DNA from: Methanolinea sp.
GTDB lineage: Archaea; Halobacteriota; Methanomicrobia; Methanomicrobiales; Methanospirillaceae
Assembly (NCBI GenBank): GCA_018263335.1
Contig: JADFCY010000009.1
Location: 20,554 to 84,553 of the forward strand
DNA length: 64,000 bases
Reading direction: 5' to 3'
Shown here in pieces: positions 17,147-25,704 of the stretch. How positions within the stretch are numbered: position 1 is the first letter of the stretch; each line of letters begins with the position of its first letter. The notes beneath the pieces were generated by a model that saw only the letters and a list, made by a program, of their open reading frames with translations, was not told the DNA's origin and did no database searches. The translations under genes were made by a program, and so were the position numbers.

Positions 17147-18094
17147 ATGATACGAACAGAGCGGAAATACATCGAGATCCTGCGCATACTCAAGGAACAC
17201 CGGGAGCCAATGGGCGCAAAGCGGCTCTCGGAACTGATGGCCGAGAGGGGTTTTGTCTTAAGTGACCGCGCGGTCCAGTATTACCTGCGTTACCTCGATG
17301 AGATGGGGTTTACCGAGAAAGTCGGGAACATGGGCCGCATCCTCACCCCCTACGGCAAGGAGGAGACCGAAAGCGCCCTCGTCGGGGACAGGATCGGCTT
17401 CATCATCTCCAAACTCGAGCGGCTGGCCTTCCGGAGCACGTTTGATCCCGAAACCGGCACAGGAGACGTGGCCTACAACCTCTCGATAGTCCACGAAGAA
17501 CGGCTTTCCGATGCAATGAAGGCCTTCGACGAGGTTATTGCGGCGAGGTGCGGTTTTTTCCCGCGCTACCGGGTCGTTGACCGGGACCCGCGGGTCCCCT
17601 CCGGGAGCGCAGGGATCATGAGCATCTGCAGCATCACGATGGACGGAGTATTCCAGCGCCACGGCATCCCTGTGAGGATGGCATACGGAGGACGCCTGGA
17701 CATCCAGCACGGGGAGGCGACCCGGTTCGTGGACCTCATCGGGTACCGCGGGACGACCATCGACCCGCTCCAGCTCTTCATCTCTGCAGGGCTCACCTCC
17801 CTTTCTTCCCTCGTCTCGACCGGGACCGGCACGGCCCTCGCGAACGTCAGGGAGATCCCGGCACTTGCGGAGCAGAGAGCACGCGAAGTGGTCGCGCAGA
17901 TGAAGAAAGCAGGGTTTATCTTCCCTGTCGCGATGGGAAACTCGGTCTTTAACCTGGTCGCCGATCCATACCGGCTCTCCATCGTTGCATTCTCCGGGAT
18001 GAACTTTGTCGCAAACACCGTCGAGAAGGGAATTCCGATCAGGACCGAGATCGGTGCAGGAAACATCCCCTTCTCAAAGATACACCGGGACTGA
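17147..18094 (+). CDS. nrpR: NrpR-type transcriptional regulator of nitrogen assimilation
   Basis: 315 residues. NrpR represses nif and glnA operons in methanogens and is released by 2-oxoglutarate. The N-terminal winged helix (residues ~5-65, 'RILKEHREPMGAKRLSELM', 'VQYYLRYLDEMGF') is followed by one NrpR/DUF128 effector domain (residues ~80-310) with the conserved 'LSIVHEERL', 'GIMSICSITMDGVFQRHGIPV' and 'GAGNIPFSKI' segments. This is the one-domain form with DNA-binding domain (NrpRI-like), not the two-domain form of Methanococcus. It directly abuts the Dcd-like gene and is probably co-transcribed with it. No nif genes are in the window. Confidence 0.85.
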   Translation: MIRTERKYIEILRILKEHREPMGAKRLSELMAERGFVLSDRAVQYYLRYLDEMGFTEKVGNMGRILTPYGKEETESALVGDRIGFIISKLERLAFRSTFDPETGTGDVAYNLSIVHEERLSDAMKAFDEVIAARCGFFPRYRVVDRDPRVPSGSAGIMSICSITMDGVFQRHGIPVRMAYGGRLDIQHGEATRFVDLIGYRGTTIDPLQLFISAGLTSLSSLVSTGTGTALANVREIPALAEQRAREVVAQMKKAGFIFPVAMGNSVFNLVADPYRLSIVAFSGMNFVANTVEKGIPIRTEIGAGNIPFSKIHRD

Positions 18095-18168
18095 CAGGAG
18101 AGGCGTTCGGCCGGGAGCCTCGAGTCGCGAGGCGGCCTTCAGAAAGTGTGCAGGAGAGTCTTCGCAGT

Positions 18169-19359
18169 TCAGGTGCCGGCGTCCTGCGCCGCCGTATCAG
18201 GGCCCCTGCCCCTCACCCTTTCCCTGACCCGCCTCAACTCCTCCACCCGTGGCAGCGTCTCCATGCCTGCAAGGATGATGAATATGCCAAGGAACCGGGT
18301 GCCGCTGACGGGATAATCCCCTGACCGGAGTTCGAGCCCCCTGATGGTCCGGTCAATCCACTTTCTTACTGTCATAAAACCCCTCATGCTCATCTCATGG
18401 GAGGGGCCTGCGATGAGGATGAGGGCTTTTTGTGCCTCCTCGAGTTCGGTGGGCGTTGAAATCTCCTCGAATATTGCCTTCTTTGCAAGCTCCACGACAC
18501 GGGATGCCTTCAGGTGGCCATCCTGAACCGCGGGGGCGCCAGGACGGAACCGTGAGAGCAGTTCGATGGGGCGCTCCGAGGCAACCTCCTCGCGTGCATA
18601 CCCCATGGTGATGAATCCCATTCCCCGGATAGTGTTTAAGATCTCTCCGGCATCAAGGACCACTTCAGGCAGCTCGTCGGGCGATCGTTCGGAGAATTCC
18701 CCTGCCCTGAGCAGCAGGGTGAAACGCCGGCCGATAAGGTCATTGTAGTCGCGGTAGAACCTCTCCATCCCTGTGAGGGGGACGGGTTCTCTCTGGCGCC
18801 GGCCGATCAGGGCGCCAAGGTCGCCCTGGCGGGAGGTACCCGCGTCAACCGTCGCGGGTGGCACTTTCCCGCGCCACGACTCGTTGTCATAAAGGACGAT
18901 TCCTTCAAGGAGGCCTTGCAGGCTCTCAAGCTGATCAGCTGCAGACGAGGAGCGGTCCTCTCCCTCATCACTGCACGGGAGGGTGAAGAGGCCGAAGACC
19001 GGCTCGGCAATGCTTTTTTTCAGGCAGGTGACGAGCGCAGGGGCAGTTGCAGCCATGGCGCCGCCAAGGCCTGCACAGACGAAGAGGGCGTCGATATCGC
19101 CGTCGTCAAGGGCCTGGAGTCGGGAGAGGGCCTCCTCGGAGGGCAGGTGAGCTGCCAGGTCTTTTGGATGGGCAGGGTCGAGCGGCTGAAAGAAGAGCCT
19201 CTGGTCTACCGGCACATTCTGAAGGGAGTTCAACTGTTCGGCGTCGCAGTCGATGGCAATCCCGAAGACACAGTGAACGGGGGCCTTCCGGTCGTGGGCG
19301 AGGAGGCGGTCCACTATCCTGCAGCCGGCTCCGCCGAGACCTACAGTGAGAATTCGCAT
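18169..19359 (-). CDS. divergent FtsZ/CetZ (tubulin superfamily) protein
   Basis: 396 residues with a recognisable but degenerate tubulin/FtsZ fold. The T1 nucleotide loop 'VGLGGAGCRIVDRLL' (residues ~6-20) is intact. The T4 signature, normally GGGTGSG, reads 'AGLGGAMAATAP' (~95-106). 'FTLPCSDEGEDRSSSA' (~127-142) matches the FtsZ P-F-x-x-EG-x-R region. The catalytic T7 loop, normally NxDFAD, reads 'VLDAGEILNTIRGMGFITMG', so the asparagine is lost and the second aspartate is a glutamate. GTP binding is plausible but hydrolysis and polymerisation are doubtful. It might be a regulator of the main FtsZ or a structural cytoskeletal paralogue. The gene is monocistronic and convergent with nrpR. 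Confidence 0.7.
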   Translation of the reverse strand: MRILTVGLGGAGCRIVDRLLAHDRKAPVHCVFGIAIDCDAEQLNSLQNVPVDQRLFFQPLDPAHPKDLAAHLPSEEALSRLQALDDGDIDALFVCAGLGGAMAATAPALVTCLKKSIAEPVFGLFTLPCSDEGEDRSSSAADQLESLQGLLEGIVLYDNESWRGKVPPATVDAGTSRQGDLGALIGRRQREPVPLTGMERFYRDYNDLIGRRFTLLLRAGEFSERSPDELPEVVLDAGEILNTIRGMGFITMGYAREEVASERPIELLSRFRPGAPAVQDGHLKASRVVELAKKAIFEEISTPTELEEAQKALILIAGPSHEMSMRGFMTVRKWIDRTIRGLELRSGDYPVSGTRFLGIFIILAGMETLPRVEELRRVRERVRGRGPDTAAQDAGT

Positions 19360-19813
19360 GATATCGTGTGGTTCCTGTGCATTCTACGGGTATGCGTGGG
19401 TAAGGAGAGGAGGGAATGGGAAAGACCCGCCCCTCCAACGGCGAGGCGGGGACAATCACAGCGTACAGCGCGTCTCATCGCGTATCTCCTCACACATTCT
19501 CTTTATCAGGATTTTTCCCTGTGATAATAAAGCACTTCTCCTCTCCCCTTCCTGGAATGGAAGGAAGATCCCTTGCAGGATCTTTTTTGGGCACGCGATG
19601 CCTGGTGCAGGTGCTGTCCCATCGCAGGGTATTCCTTTTCCCTAAAGATGAAATCTCTCTGCGTCTTGGATAAAATGATGAATGCCAATGGGAATCCGGG
19701 GCCGTACAGGGAGTATTTTTCGGGGAATCGGGGGTTATCCCTACATTCCTGCAATAAAAAATGATAATGTATTTAAATCTTCGTTCGATAATACTCCATG
19801 AGGTGAAGTTACC
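19360..19813. other. 454-base intergenic region upstream of mer, with two hairpins
   Basis: No gene seen. It contains TTATCA...TGATAA (19503-19527, with inner GG/CC pairs) and AGATCC-CTTGCA-GGATCT followed by TTTTTT (19566-19588), which looks like an intrinsic terminator with no protein gene in front of it. A short RNA between ~19500 and 19588 is possible. The mer promoter is at the right end. Confidence 0.4.
19769..19779 (+). promoter_or_regulatory. box A promoter of mer
   Basis: GTATTTAAATC is a near-consensus archaeal TATA box 35-45 bases before the mer start codon, giving a leader of ~15 bases that includes the GAGGTGA ribosome binding site at 19800. Confidence 0.7.
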
Positions 19814-20803
19814 TTGACAACCTATGGAATAGAATTTGTGCCTGGCAACGTGAATGTCAAGCAGGTGGTCAATTTCTGCAAGCTCGCAGAGTCGAAGGAC
19901 ATTGACTACGCGTGGATCACCAACCACTACAACAACCGCCACTGCTACCCCACCCTTGCCATGATCGCCGCCGCCACCACCACCCTGAAGATGGGGCCGG
20001 GGATCATGAACTCGTTCACCGACACGCCCGCCGCAATGGCCTCGTTTGCGTGCACGCTGAACGAGATCTCGGACGGCCGTGCGGTGCTCGGCATCGGGCC
20101 CGGTGACCTGTCCACCCTCCCGAAGCTTGCCATCAAGCCCGAGAAACCGGTCGCACGGCTCGGAGAGGCGATCGCCCAGATCCGCAAGCTCTGTGCCGGA
20201 GAAGAGGTCAAGAAGTCGGGGATGCAGTTCTTCGACTACGACGGTGCCAAGCTCACGGGAGTAAACCTCCCTGGCAAGAAGGGCATCCCGATCTACGTCG
20301 GCGCGCAGGGGCCAAAAGTCCTCGAGCTTGCCGGGACTGTAGGAGACGGTGCACTGATCAACGCATCCAACCCGAAGGACTTCGCCGTGGCAATCCCGAT
20401 CATCAAGGCAGCCTGCGACAAGGTTGGCAAGAAGGGCTTTGACGTCGGTGCCTACACTGCAATGTCCATCGACATGAACGAGAAGAAGGCCCGGAACGCT
20501 GCCAAGATCGTCGCTGCCTTCATCGCCGCAGGCTCCCCGCCCGAGCTCCTCCAGCGCCACGGTCTTGACGCCGCAAAGGTGGCAAACATCAAGGCCGCGC
20601 TCGCCAAGTTTGACTTCAAGACCGCCGGAGAAAACGTCGATGACAAGACCATCGATGCCTTCACCATCGCCGGAACCCCCGACACGGTCAAGCAGAAGTG
20701 CGAGGACCTGGCAAAGGCCGGTGTCACCCAGATCATCTTCGGGTCCCCACTCGGGCCTGACATGACCAACTCGATCCGCCTCCTCGGCAAGTACATTGTC
20801 TAG
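19814..20803 (+). CDS. mer: F420-dependent methylene-tetrahydromethanopterin reductase
   Basis: 329 residues. Reduces methylene-H4MPT to methyl-H4MPT with F420H2, step 5 of CO2 methanogenesis; a cytoplasmic TIM-barrel of the bacterial-luciferase family. The N-terminus 'YGIEFVPGN', 'WITNHYNNRHCYPTLAMIAA' (residues ~38-57), 'LGIGPGDLSTL' and 'PIYVGAQGPKVLELAG' are typical of Mer, and the length is exactly as in other methanogens. The start is a TTG at 19814: the ribosome binding site GAGGTGA is spaced 7 bases from it and no ATG gives the conserved N-terminus. A strong box A just upstream suggests high expression. The gene stands alone. Confidence 0.96.
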   Translation: MTTYGIEFVPGNVNVKQVVNFCKLAESKDIDYAWITNHYNNRHCYPTLAMIAAATTTLKMGPGIMNSFTDTPAAMASFACTLNEISDGRAVLGIGPGDLSTLPKLAIKPEKPVARLGEAIAQIRKLCAGEEVKKSGMQFFDYDGAKLTGVNLPGKKGIPIYVGAQGPKVLELAGTVGDGALINASNPKDFAVAIPIIKAACDKVGKKGFDVGAYTAMSIDMNEKKARNAAKIVAAFIAAGSPPELLQRHGLDAAKVANIKAALAKFDFKTAGENVDDKTIDAFTIAGTPDTVKQKCEDLAKAGVTQIIFGSPLGPDMTNSIRLLGKYIV

Positions 20804-20886
20804 GCCTGGCGCATTCGAGCACCGGTAACACTCCCTTTTTTTCAGACTGGTCCGGGACCTTTCGTCCTGAGATACCCAGGAGACCA

Positions 20887-21816
20887 ATGTTTCGCATCAC
20901 CAGGGTCCGATCAGGGGACAGCTCGATCGAGTACCGCGAAGAGCACATATCAGGGCTCCGGTGCAGGATCGCTCCAGGGCGGCTCAACCGAAGGCTCGAC
21001 GTGGCCTACACTCCGCCGGAACAGACCGCGCTTTGCCCGTTCTGCACCGGCCGGGTTGAGGAGACGACCCCCTGCTTTTCGGACGGGACCCGGATCGTAC
21101 GGGGAGAGAGCGTCACGTTCCCGAACCTCTTTCCCTATGCAAAGTGGCACACGGTGACAGTCATCACCAGGGCTCATCACGTCGAAGCATTCACTCCCGG
21201 ACAGGTAGGGGATGCGCTTATGGGGATGATGGAATCACTCGCCGGCCAGCCAGGGTTCCCGTCCATCAACTGGAACTATCTCTCCTCGGCAGGGGCTTCG
21301 ATTGTCCATCCCCATCTCCAGGGGCTGGCGGACCCCGTACCCCCGCCACTGGTGGAACGGTACCTGCGGGGCGGCGCTTCCCACCTCAGCCGTCATGGGC
21401 GCAGTTACTGGGATGACCTCCTGAAAGAGGAGCGATCCGGCCCGCGGTTCCTCTTTGGCGACGAGGTCTGCTGGCTGGCCCAGGCGGTGCCGCTCGGCGA
21501 GCGGGAGGTGCGGGCCATCCTCCCGATATCGTCCCTGCCTGATTTCGAGCCGTATGTCGAGACATTCGTTGAGGGGCTCCTCTCGGTCCTCTCGATGTAC
21601 CGGAGTCTTGGGACTCATGCATTCAACATGTCCCTCTTCTTTGACCGGCCGGGAGCACCCCGCGGGTTCTCTGCGTTCTGCTCTCTTATCTCGCGCATGA
21701 ACCCGAACGCATCTTCCACGAGCGATTCTGCATTCATGGAACGCCTCCACCTGGAACCGGTCATTCTTACCCTTCCCGAGGAATTGGCCGCCTATTTTAC
21801 AGAATCGAGGACCTAG
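20887..21816 (+). CDS. galactose-1-phosphate uridylyltransferase-like HIT-superfamily protein
   Basis: 309 residues. The 'CPFCTGRVEE' zinc-type motif (residues ~51-60) and the active-site 'SIVHPHLQG' (H-P-H-x-Q, near residue 140) identify the GalT branch of the HIT superfamily, which transfers nucleotidyl groups through a nucleotidyl-histidine. 'FPNLFPYAKWHTVTVI' just before is the usual GalT strand. No galE or galK gene is beside it, so the true sugar or nucleotide substrate is uncertain; archaeal homologues are often annotated as UDP-glucose/hexose-1-P uridylyltransferase. A second GalT half is present but weak at the C-terminus. Monocistronic, between mer and the convergent mtd. Confidence 0.75.
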   Translation: MFRITRVRSGDSSIEYREEHISGLRCRIAPGRLNRRLDVAYTPPEQTALCPFCTGRVEETTPCFSDGTRIVRGESVTFPNLFPYAKWHTVTVITRAHHVEAFTPGQVGDALMGMMESLAGQPGFPSINWNYLSSAGASIVHPHLQGLADPVPPPLVERYLRGGASHLSRHGRSYWDDLLKEERSGPRFLFGDEVCWLAQAVPLGEREVRAILPISSLPDFEPYVETFVEGLLSVLSMYRSLGTHAFNMSLFFDRPGAPRGFSAFCSLISRMNPNASSTSDSAFMERLHLEPVILTLPEELAAYFTESRT

Positions 21817-21872
21817 AAAGGTATCGCCTTGAGGTAATCCGGGCGATTAAGTCGCGCACTTTCGCGAGGGTA

Positions 21873-21881
21873 TAAAAAAAA
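21873..21881 (-). terminator. T-run terminator of mtd
   Basis: On the minus strand an unbroken run of eight T follows the mtd stop by ~10 bases. Confidence 0.45.
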
Positions 21882-21890
21882 GGAAGATGT

Positions 21891-22730
21891 TTACTCGGGC
21901 TTGCTGATCAGCTTGGTCTTTGAGACGATCACGCCGTCTTTCTTGTGGGGTTTGCGGATGACCCCGTCACATGCCTTCTCGAGTTCACGGGCCTCGTCGC
22001 AGAGCACCGCGGCGACCCTCATCATCTCATGGGCACTGGACACGATCGGGATGTACTTCTCCCACTCCTTGGTCATGAAGCAACCCTTGACGTTGACCAT
22101 TGCCACCGACTGGGCGATCTCGTACGCGGCGCGTGCCTTCGCGAGCGCGTAGGGGTTGGTGAACTCTCCGTCGACTGCCTTGTCAGAGGTGACCACGAGC
22201 TTGGGGAGTGCCAGTTCGGCGCCCTTCTTGCCTGCCTTTACCTGGTTAATGACCTGGTCGAGGGCCATCTGCAGCTTGCGGAATGCTCCGGTGATGGAGA
22301 GCACCTTCACCAGGTTGCCGTTATAGTCTGCCATCTCGATGGGGTCCAGGAACTCCCTGCGGGCGCCGATCATCGCATCGCCCTTCATGATGATGTACCC
22401 GAACTTGCCGTCCTTGATCTCTGCCCACTCCTTCTTGGTGGTCACATCGTCGGTGATGAAGACGGTGGGGATCCCGGCTGCAAGGAGCCGCTCGCGGGCA
22501 CCGGTGGGGCCGGGAAGGACACCGTTGGGGGAGACCACGATGGCAAAGTCAGGTTTCCAGGCCACCATGTTGTTCACGACGCGGTCGATGTCCTCGGGCT
22601 GGAGCTTGGTCCCGCTCGTGGCCATGAATGTCTGCATGTCCTCTCGGTCGGCTCTCTCATCAAGAAGAAGCTCGGCCATCACACCACTGGCGATATTGCC
22701 CAGTTTTGCAACTCCTACTTTCACAACCAT
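21891..22730 (-). CDS. mtd: F420-dependent methylene-tetrahydromethanopterin dehydrogenase
   Basis: 279 residues. Reversible hydride transfer between methenyl-/methylene-H4MPT and F420, step 4 of the pathway and immediate predecessor of Mer. The N-terminus '[29 protein letters not shown]' and '[20 protein letters not shown]' are characteristic, and length matches the family. I start at the ATG at 22730 because GAGGTG lies six bases upstream; the track start at 22739 is a GTG that overlaps this ribosome binding site. The promoter region is shared, divergently, with the Tfx-family regulator gene. Confidence 0.96.
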   Translation of the reverse strand: MVVKVGVAKLGNIASGVMAELLLDERADREDMQTFMATSGTKLQPEDIDRVVNNMVAWKPDFAIVVSPNGVLPGPTGARERLLAAGIPTVFITDDVTTKKEWAEIKDGKFGYIIMKGDAMIGARREFLDPIEMADYNGNLVKVLSITGAFRKLQMALDQVINQVKAGKKGAELALPKLVVTSDKAVDGEFTNPYALAKARAAYEIAQSVAMVNVKGCFMTKEWEKYIPIVSSAHEMMRVAAVLCDEARELEKACDGVIRKPHKKDGVIVSKTKLISKPE

Positions 22731-22778
22731 GTAATACACCTCATTTTTGGTGATAACAGGTTACTATTCGCCGGTGCG

Positions 22779-22790
22779 AATATAAACGTT
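22779..22790 (-). promoter_or_regulatory. box A promoter of mtd
   Basis: Minus-strand CGTTTATATTCG about 50 bases before the mtd ATG, with an A-rich BRE-like sequence upstream; predicted leader ~25 bases. Confidence 0.65.
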
Positions 22791-22916
22791 TTGAAATCTT
22801 TTTTTTTGCGAATAATGGCTAATTCTTCGTTTAACGATGAATTCACGGGAGGACATCCCCTGCAACGCCCGGGCCTCCTCCTCGCGGGGGTGAGACAGGG
22901 AAAAGTTAACGAAAAG

Positions 22917-22925
22917 TGTTTAAGT
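22917..22925 (+). promoter_or_regulatory. box A of the tfx-like gene (leaderless)
   Basis: TGTTTAAGT is centred 26 bases before the ATG at 22947, the normal TATA-to-start distance, and no ribosome binding site is present, so transcription probably starts at the ATG. Confidence 0.55.
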
Positions 22926-22946
22926 CTACTGATCGTATCCAGTAGC

Positions 22947-23351
22947 ATGAAAGACGGGCTGCTGACGGATCGGCAGAAGGAAGTCCTGCGATACAGGAAG
23001 CAGGGGCTTACCCAGCAGCAGATTGCAGATATCATTCACACTTCGAAGGCAAACGTCTGTACCATCGAGAAATCGGCAGTGGAGAACATCAACAGGGCGA
23101 AAGAGACACTGGAGTTCCTGTACACGCTGGATGCCACCCACCTCTGCAATATCCCCGCAGGGACAGACCTTCTTGATGTCGCAACCCTGATCTACCAGGA
23201 AGCGGAGAAGATGGGCATCAAGGTGAAGTACGATACCATCTCGCTTATCAACAAGATGCGGGATTCTGCACCGGAACGCTTCAAAGCCCGTTTTGTGAAG
23301 GAAAATATCGCGGTATACATCAACGAGGACGGGGAGTTGTACTTCGGATAA
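22947..23351 (+). CDS. tfx: Tfx-family DNA-binding regulator
   Basis: 134 residues. Tfx of Methanothermobacter binds downstream of the fmdECB (molybdenum formylmethanofuran dehydrogenase) promoter. The helix-turn-helix is residues ~5-45 ('LTDRQKEVLRYRKQGLTQQQ', 'IHTSKANVCTIEKSAVENI') and the remaining ~85 residues form the acidic/mixed Tfx C-terminal domain. The ORF track runs far upstream from 21945, but that part is the antisense shadow of mtd; the real start is the ATG at 22947. Divergence from mtd suggests it may control mtd or itself. A TTCGTT-TAACGA near-palindrome at about 22826 lies in the shared region. Confidence 0.82.
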   Translation: MKDGLLTDRQKEVLRYRKQGLTQQQIADIIHTSKANVCTIEKSAVENINRAKETLEFLYTLDATHLCNIPAGTDLLDVATLIYQEAEKMGIKVKYDTISLINKMRDSAPERFKARFVKENIAVYINEDGELYFG

Positions 23352-23378
23352 CCGCGCACCCCTCCCGGACTGGAACAA

Positions 23379-23390
23379 GATTTATATTCA
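23379..23390 (+). promoter_or_regulatory. box A upstream of the structured region before rpl3
   Basis: GATTTATATTCA is a good archaeal box A, predicting a start near 23411. It is the only convincing TATA box I see in the 584 bases before rpl3. Confidence 0.55.
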
Positions 23391-23410
23391 TTTCCCTCGT
23401 ATAATAAAGG

Positions 23411-23900
23411 AAGCCTATATGAGGTTCCATATGCGCCCCGGCACCAGGTGCCAGGAGATGGAGGCTCATCAAAGGTCGGGGGCACGAGTCCTTCTGGGCC
23501 CGTGCCTTTGTATGAGTATGTGGTGAGCAATCACCACCGGATGACACGGTGGATCTGAAAGAGGCGAGAAGGGCGGACGTATCCTCTGGGATATGAGCCC
23601 GGTACCGGGCCCGGGGTGGCCGGTACACGCCCGTTTCAGGATCTCTTTCGCGAGACAGGTCACAGGGGAGACGGCCAGGAACCAGAGAAAAGGCCGCCTT
23701 TCCGGGGTACTGCACCAAAAGAGGGGATCTCCCTCTTCGCACCGCTGCGGCGATGCCCCGGGTGCCCGGACAGATTCCAGGCATCCTTCTTTGGGCACCG
23801 GCATGCCAGCGGCCCGGAAACATCACTCATATCCGGTGTACAATCGGCCGATATTAGGCGAGTGAAACCGATTAGGTTCGGTTCAGGCCATGAAATGGCC
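23411..23900 (+). ncRNA. candidate structured RNA or long leader of the ribosomal-protein operon
   Basis: A ~490-base stretch without a credible ORF but full of inverted repeats. They include GGCACC-A-GGTGCC (23440-23452); a long stem CTCAT/CAAAGG/CACG with CGTG/CCTTTG/ATGAG (23465-23516, bulges of 6 and 1); GTGGTGA-GCAA-TCACCAC with a GNRA loop (23520-23537); AAGAGGG-GATCT-CCCTCTT (23719-23737); GGTGCCC...GGGCACC (23761-23799); AACCGA...TCGGTT (23866-23883); and GGCCAT-GAA-ATGGCC (23886-23900). It could be a free RNA or an untranslated leader. I found no SRP RNA helix 8 motif and no RNase P core motif. Confidence 0.45.
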
Positions 23901-23935
23901 AACGTTCCAGTCATTAGTGCAGGATTGATTGAACC

Positions 23936-24949
23936 ATGCCAAAGATAAACCAGCCAAGAAAAGGATCCCTTGCCTTCAGTCCCCGCAAGAGGGCCAAGAG
24001 CCCGGTACCGAAGTACCAGTCCTGGCCTTCCTACCAGGGGAACCCGATACTGCAGGGCTTTGCCGGCTACAAGGTAGGCATGACCCACGTGATCATGGTC
24101 GACGATCACAAAAACAGCCCGACCGAGGGCAAGGACATCATGGTCCCTGTCACGGTCGTGGAGATCCCGGCGATGAAGGTCGCCGCGATCAGGGCATACG
24201 GCAGGGACTCCTACGGCAAGCACCCCATCATCGAGGTGTGGGCAGGGGACCTTGACCGCGCCCTGGAGAGGCGGATCACGCCACCGAAGCAGTATGACGG
24301 AGAAACCGCAAAAGCGGTGATAAAGGACGCGATTGCGAGGGGCATCGTCGCAGAACTCTTTGCAGTGATGCATACCCTTCCACACGAAGTATCAGGCGTT
24401 CCAAAGAAAGTGCCCGAGATCATGGAGATCAGGGTTGCCGGGGGTTCGGCCGAGCAGCAGTTCGCGTTCCTCGAGGGCCTGCTTGGAAAAGAAGTCGACT
24501 TAAAGAGCGTGATACAGCCCGGTGCATACGCGGACATCACGGCCATCACCACCGGAAAGGGGACCCAGGGCCCGGTGAAGCGCTGGGGGATAAAACTCCG
24601 GAAGCGCAAGCATTCCCGTGGCGGGAAGAAGCGCCACGTGGGCAACCTGGGGCCATGGAACCCCCACCACGTGCGCTGGCAGGTCCCCCAGATGGGACAG
24701 ATGGGGTACCAGCAGAGGACCGAGTTCAACAAGCGCATCCTCAAGATCGGGGAGAATGGAGCCGAGATCAGCCCGGCAGGCGGATTCATGCACTACGGTG
24801 TGCTGAAGAACCCCTATGTCCTGATCAAGGGCTCGATCCCCGGCCCGGTCAAGCGCCTGGTGCGCATCCGCCCCGCCATGCGGCAGGGCGAGCACGTGGT
24901 CAGGCAGCCATCGATTGAGTTCGTGAGCGTGGAGAGCAAGCAGGGGTGA
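23936..24949 (+). CDS. rpl3: 50S ribosomal protein L3 (uL3)
   Basis: 337 residues, first gene of the S10-type ribosomal operon. The basic N-terminal '[15 protein letters not shown]' and the loop '[28 protein letters not shown]' (residues ~203-230), which reaches the peptidyl-transferase centre, are typical of archaeal uL3. No strong ribosome binding site or close box A precedes the ATG; transcription may begin ~525 bases upstream, ahead of the hairpin-rich region. It is followed after 7 bases by rpl4. Confidence 0.97.
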   Translation: MPKINQPRKGSLAFSPRKRAKSPVPKYQSWPSYQGNPILQGFAGYKVGMTHVIMVDDHKNSPTEGKDIMVPVTVVEIPAMKVAAIRAYGRDSYGKHPIIEVWAGDLDRALERRITPPKQYDGETAKAVIKDAIARGIVAELFAVMHTLPHEVSGVPKKVPEIMEIRVAGGSAEQQFAFLEGLLGKEVDLKSVIQPGAYADITAITTGKGTQGPVKRWGIKLRKRKHSRGGKKRHVGNLGPWNPHHVRWQVPQMGQMGYQQRTEFNKRILKIGENGAEISPAGGFMHYGVLKNPYVLIKGSIPGPVKRLVRIRPAMRQGEHVVRQPSIEFVSVESKQG

Positions 24950-24956
24950 GAGAGCG

Positions 24957-25703
24957 ATGAAAGCACAGGTATTTTCACTCGACGGATCGGTCGCAGGGGA
25001 GATCGAACTCCCGCCGGTGTTCACTGAAGAGTTCCGGCCTGACCTGATCAAGAAGGCGGTCATCGCCCTTCAGAGCACACGACGCCAGCCCCACGGGACA
25101 TACCCCTATGCCGGCATCCTGTCCTCTGCGGAGAGCTGGGGATCAGGGCGCGGCGTGGCGCAGCTCCCGAGGATCAAGGGAGGTTCCCGGGCCGCGAAGA
25201 TCCCGCAGGCCAAGGGTGGCCGCGAGGCGCATCCCCCAGTAATCCAGAAGGTCCTGGCCCGCCAGATCAACAAGAAAGAGAAGCAGAAGGCATTCCGCTC
25301 GGCGCTTGCCGCAACGGTATGCGAAGACCTGGTAAGGTCCCGCGGGCACGCCTTCTCATGCCCCGTACCCCTCGTGATGGAGGACCGCTTCGGCGAGCTC
25401 GGCAAGACGAGCGAGATCATCTCGGCCCTGGCCGCGGTGGGCGCACTCCAGGACGTGGAGCGGGCGAAGGCGAGCAAGAAGGTCCGTGCAGGACGCGGAA
25501 AGATGAGGGGCCGCCGCTACAAGCAGAGGAAGAGCCTCCTGATCGTGACCGCGGACGCGCCCCTTCGGGCGGCAGGGAACCTTGCCGGAGTGGATATCGC
25601 GACGGTTGACCAGTTGAACTGCGAGCTCCTTGCACCGGGGACTCAGGCCGGCAGGCTTACCCTCTGGACAGAGAGCGCGCTCAAGAGGCTGGGAGGGCAG
25701 TGA
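24957..25703 (+). CDS. rpl4: 50S ribosomal protein L4 (uL4)
   Basis: 248 residues. Archaeal L4/L1e: N-terminal 'AQVFSLDGSVAGEIELPPVF', the tunnel-lining loop 'RGVAQLPRIKGGSRAAKIPQAKGGREAHPP' (~residues 60-92), and a basic C-terminal half. GAGAG-type purines precede the ATG. Second gene of the operon, 7 bases after rpl3 and one base before rpl23. Confidence 0.97.
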   Translation: MKAQVFSLDGSVAGEIELPPVFTEEFRPDLIKKAVIALQSTRRQPHGTYPYAGILSSAESWGSGRGVAQLPRIKGGSRAAKIPQAKGGREAHPPVIQKVLARQINKKEKQKAFRSALAATVCEDLVRSRGHAFSCPVPLVMEDRFGELGKTSEIISALAAVGALQDVERAKASKKVRAGRGKMRGRRYKQRKSLLIVTADAPLRAAGNLAGVDIATVDQLNCELLAPGTQAGRLTLWTESALKRLGGQ

Positions 25704-25704
25704 C

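Noticed and set aside
19490-20887. 465-residue minus-strand ORF over mer
   Set aside because: Antisense shadow of a highly expressed gene; no family resemblance, no ribosome binding site.
21945-23351. 468-residue plus-strand ORF including the Tfx-like protein
   Set aside because: The first 334 codons are the antisense shadow of mtd; only the part from ATG 22947 reads as a protein.
23538-23562. box C/D sRNA (GGATGAC ... CTGA)
   Set aside because: The spacing between the C-like and D-like boxes is far too short for a guide region and no second C'/D' pair is present.
23320-23826. 168-residue minus-strand ORF and other ORFs in the tfx-rpl3 gap
   Set aside because: Pro/Arg/Gly-rich translations without protein-like pattern, and the region is better explained by RNA stems.
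23411-23900. SRP (7S) RNA or RNase P RNA in the hairpin-rich region
   Set aside because: The SRP helix 8 core (CCGGAAGG with AGCA) and RNase P conserved blocks (GGAAAGTCC-like, ACAGAAA) are not found on either strand.
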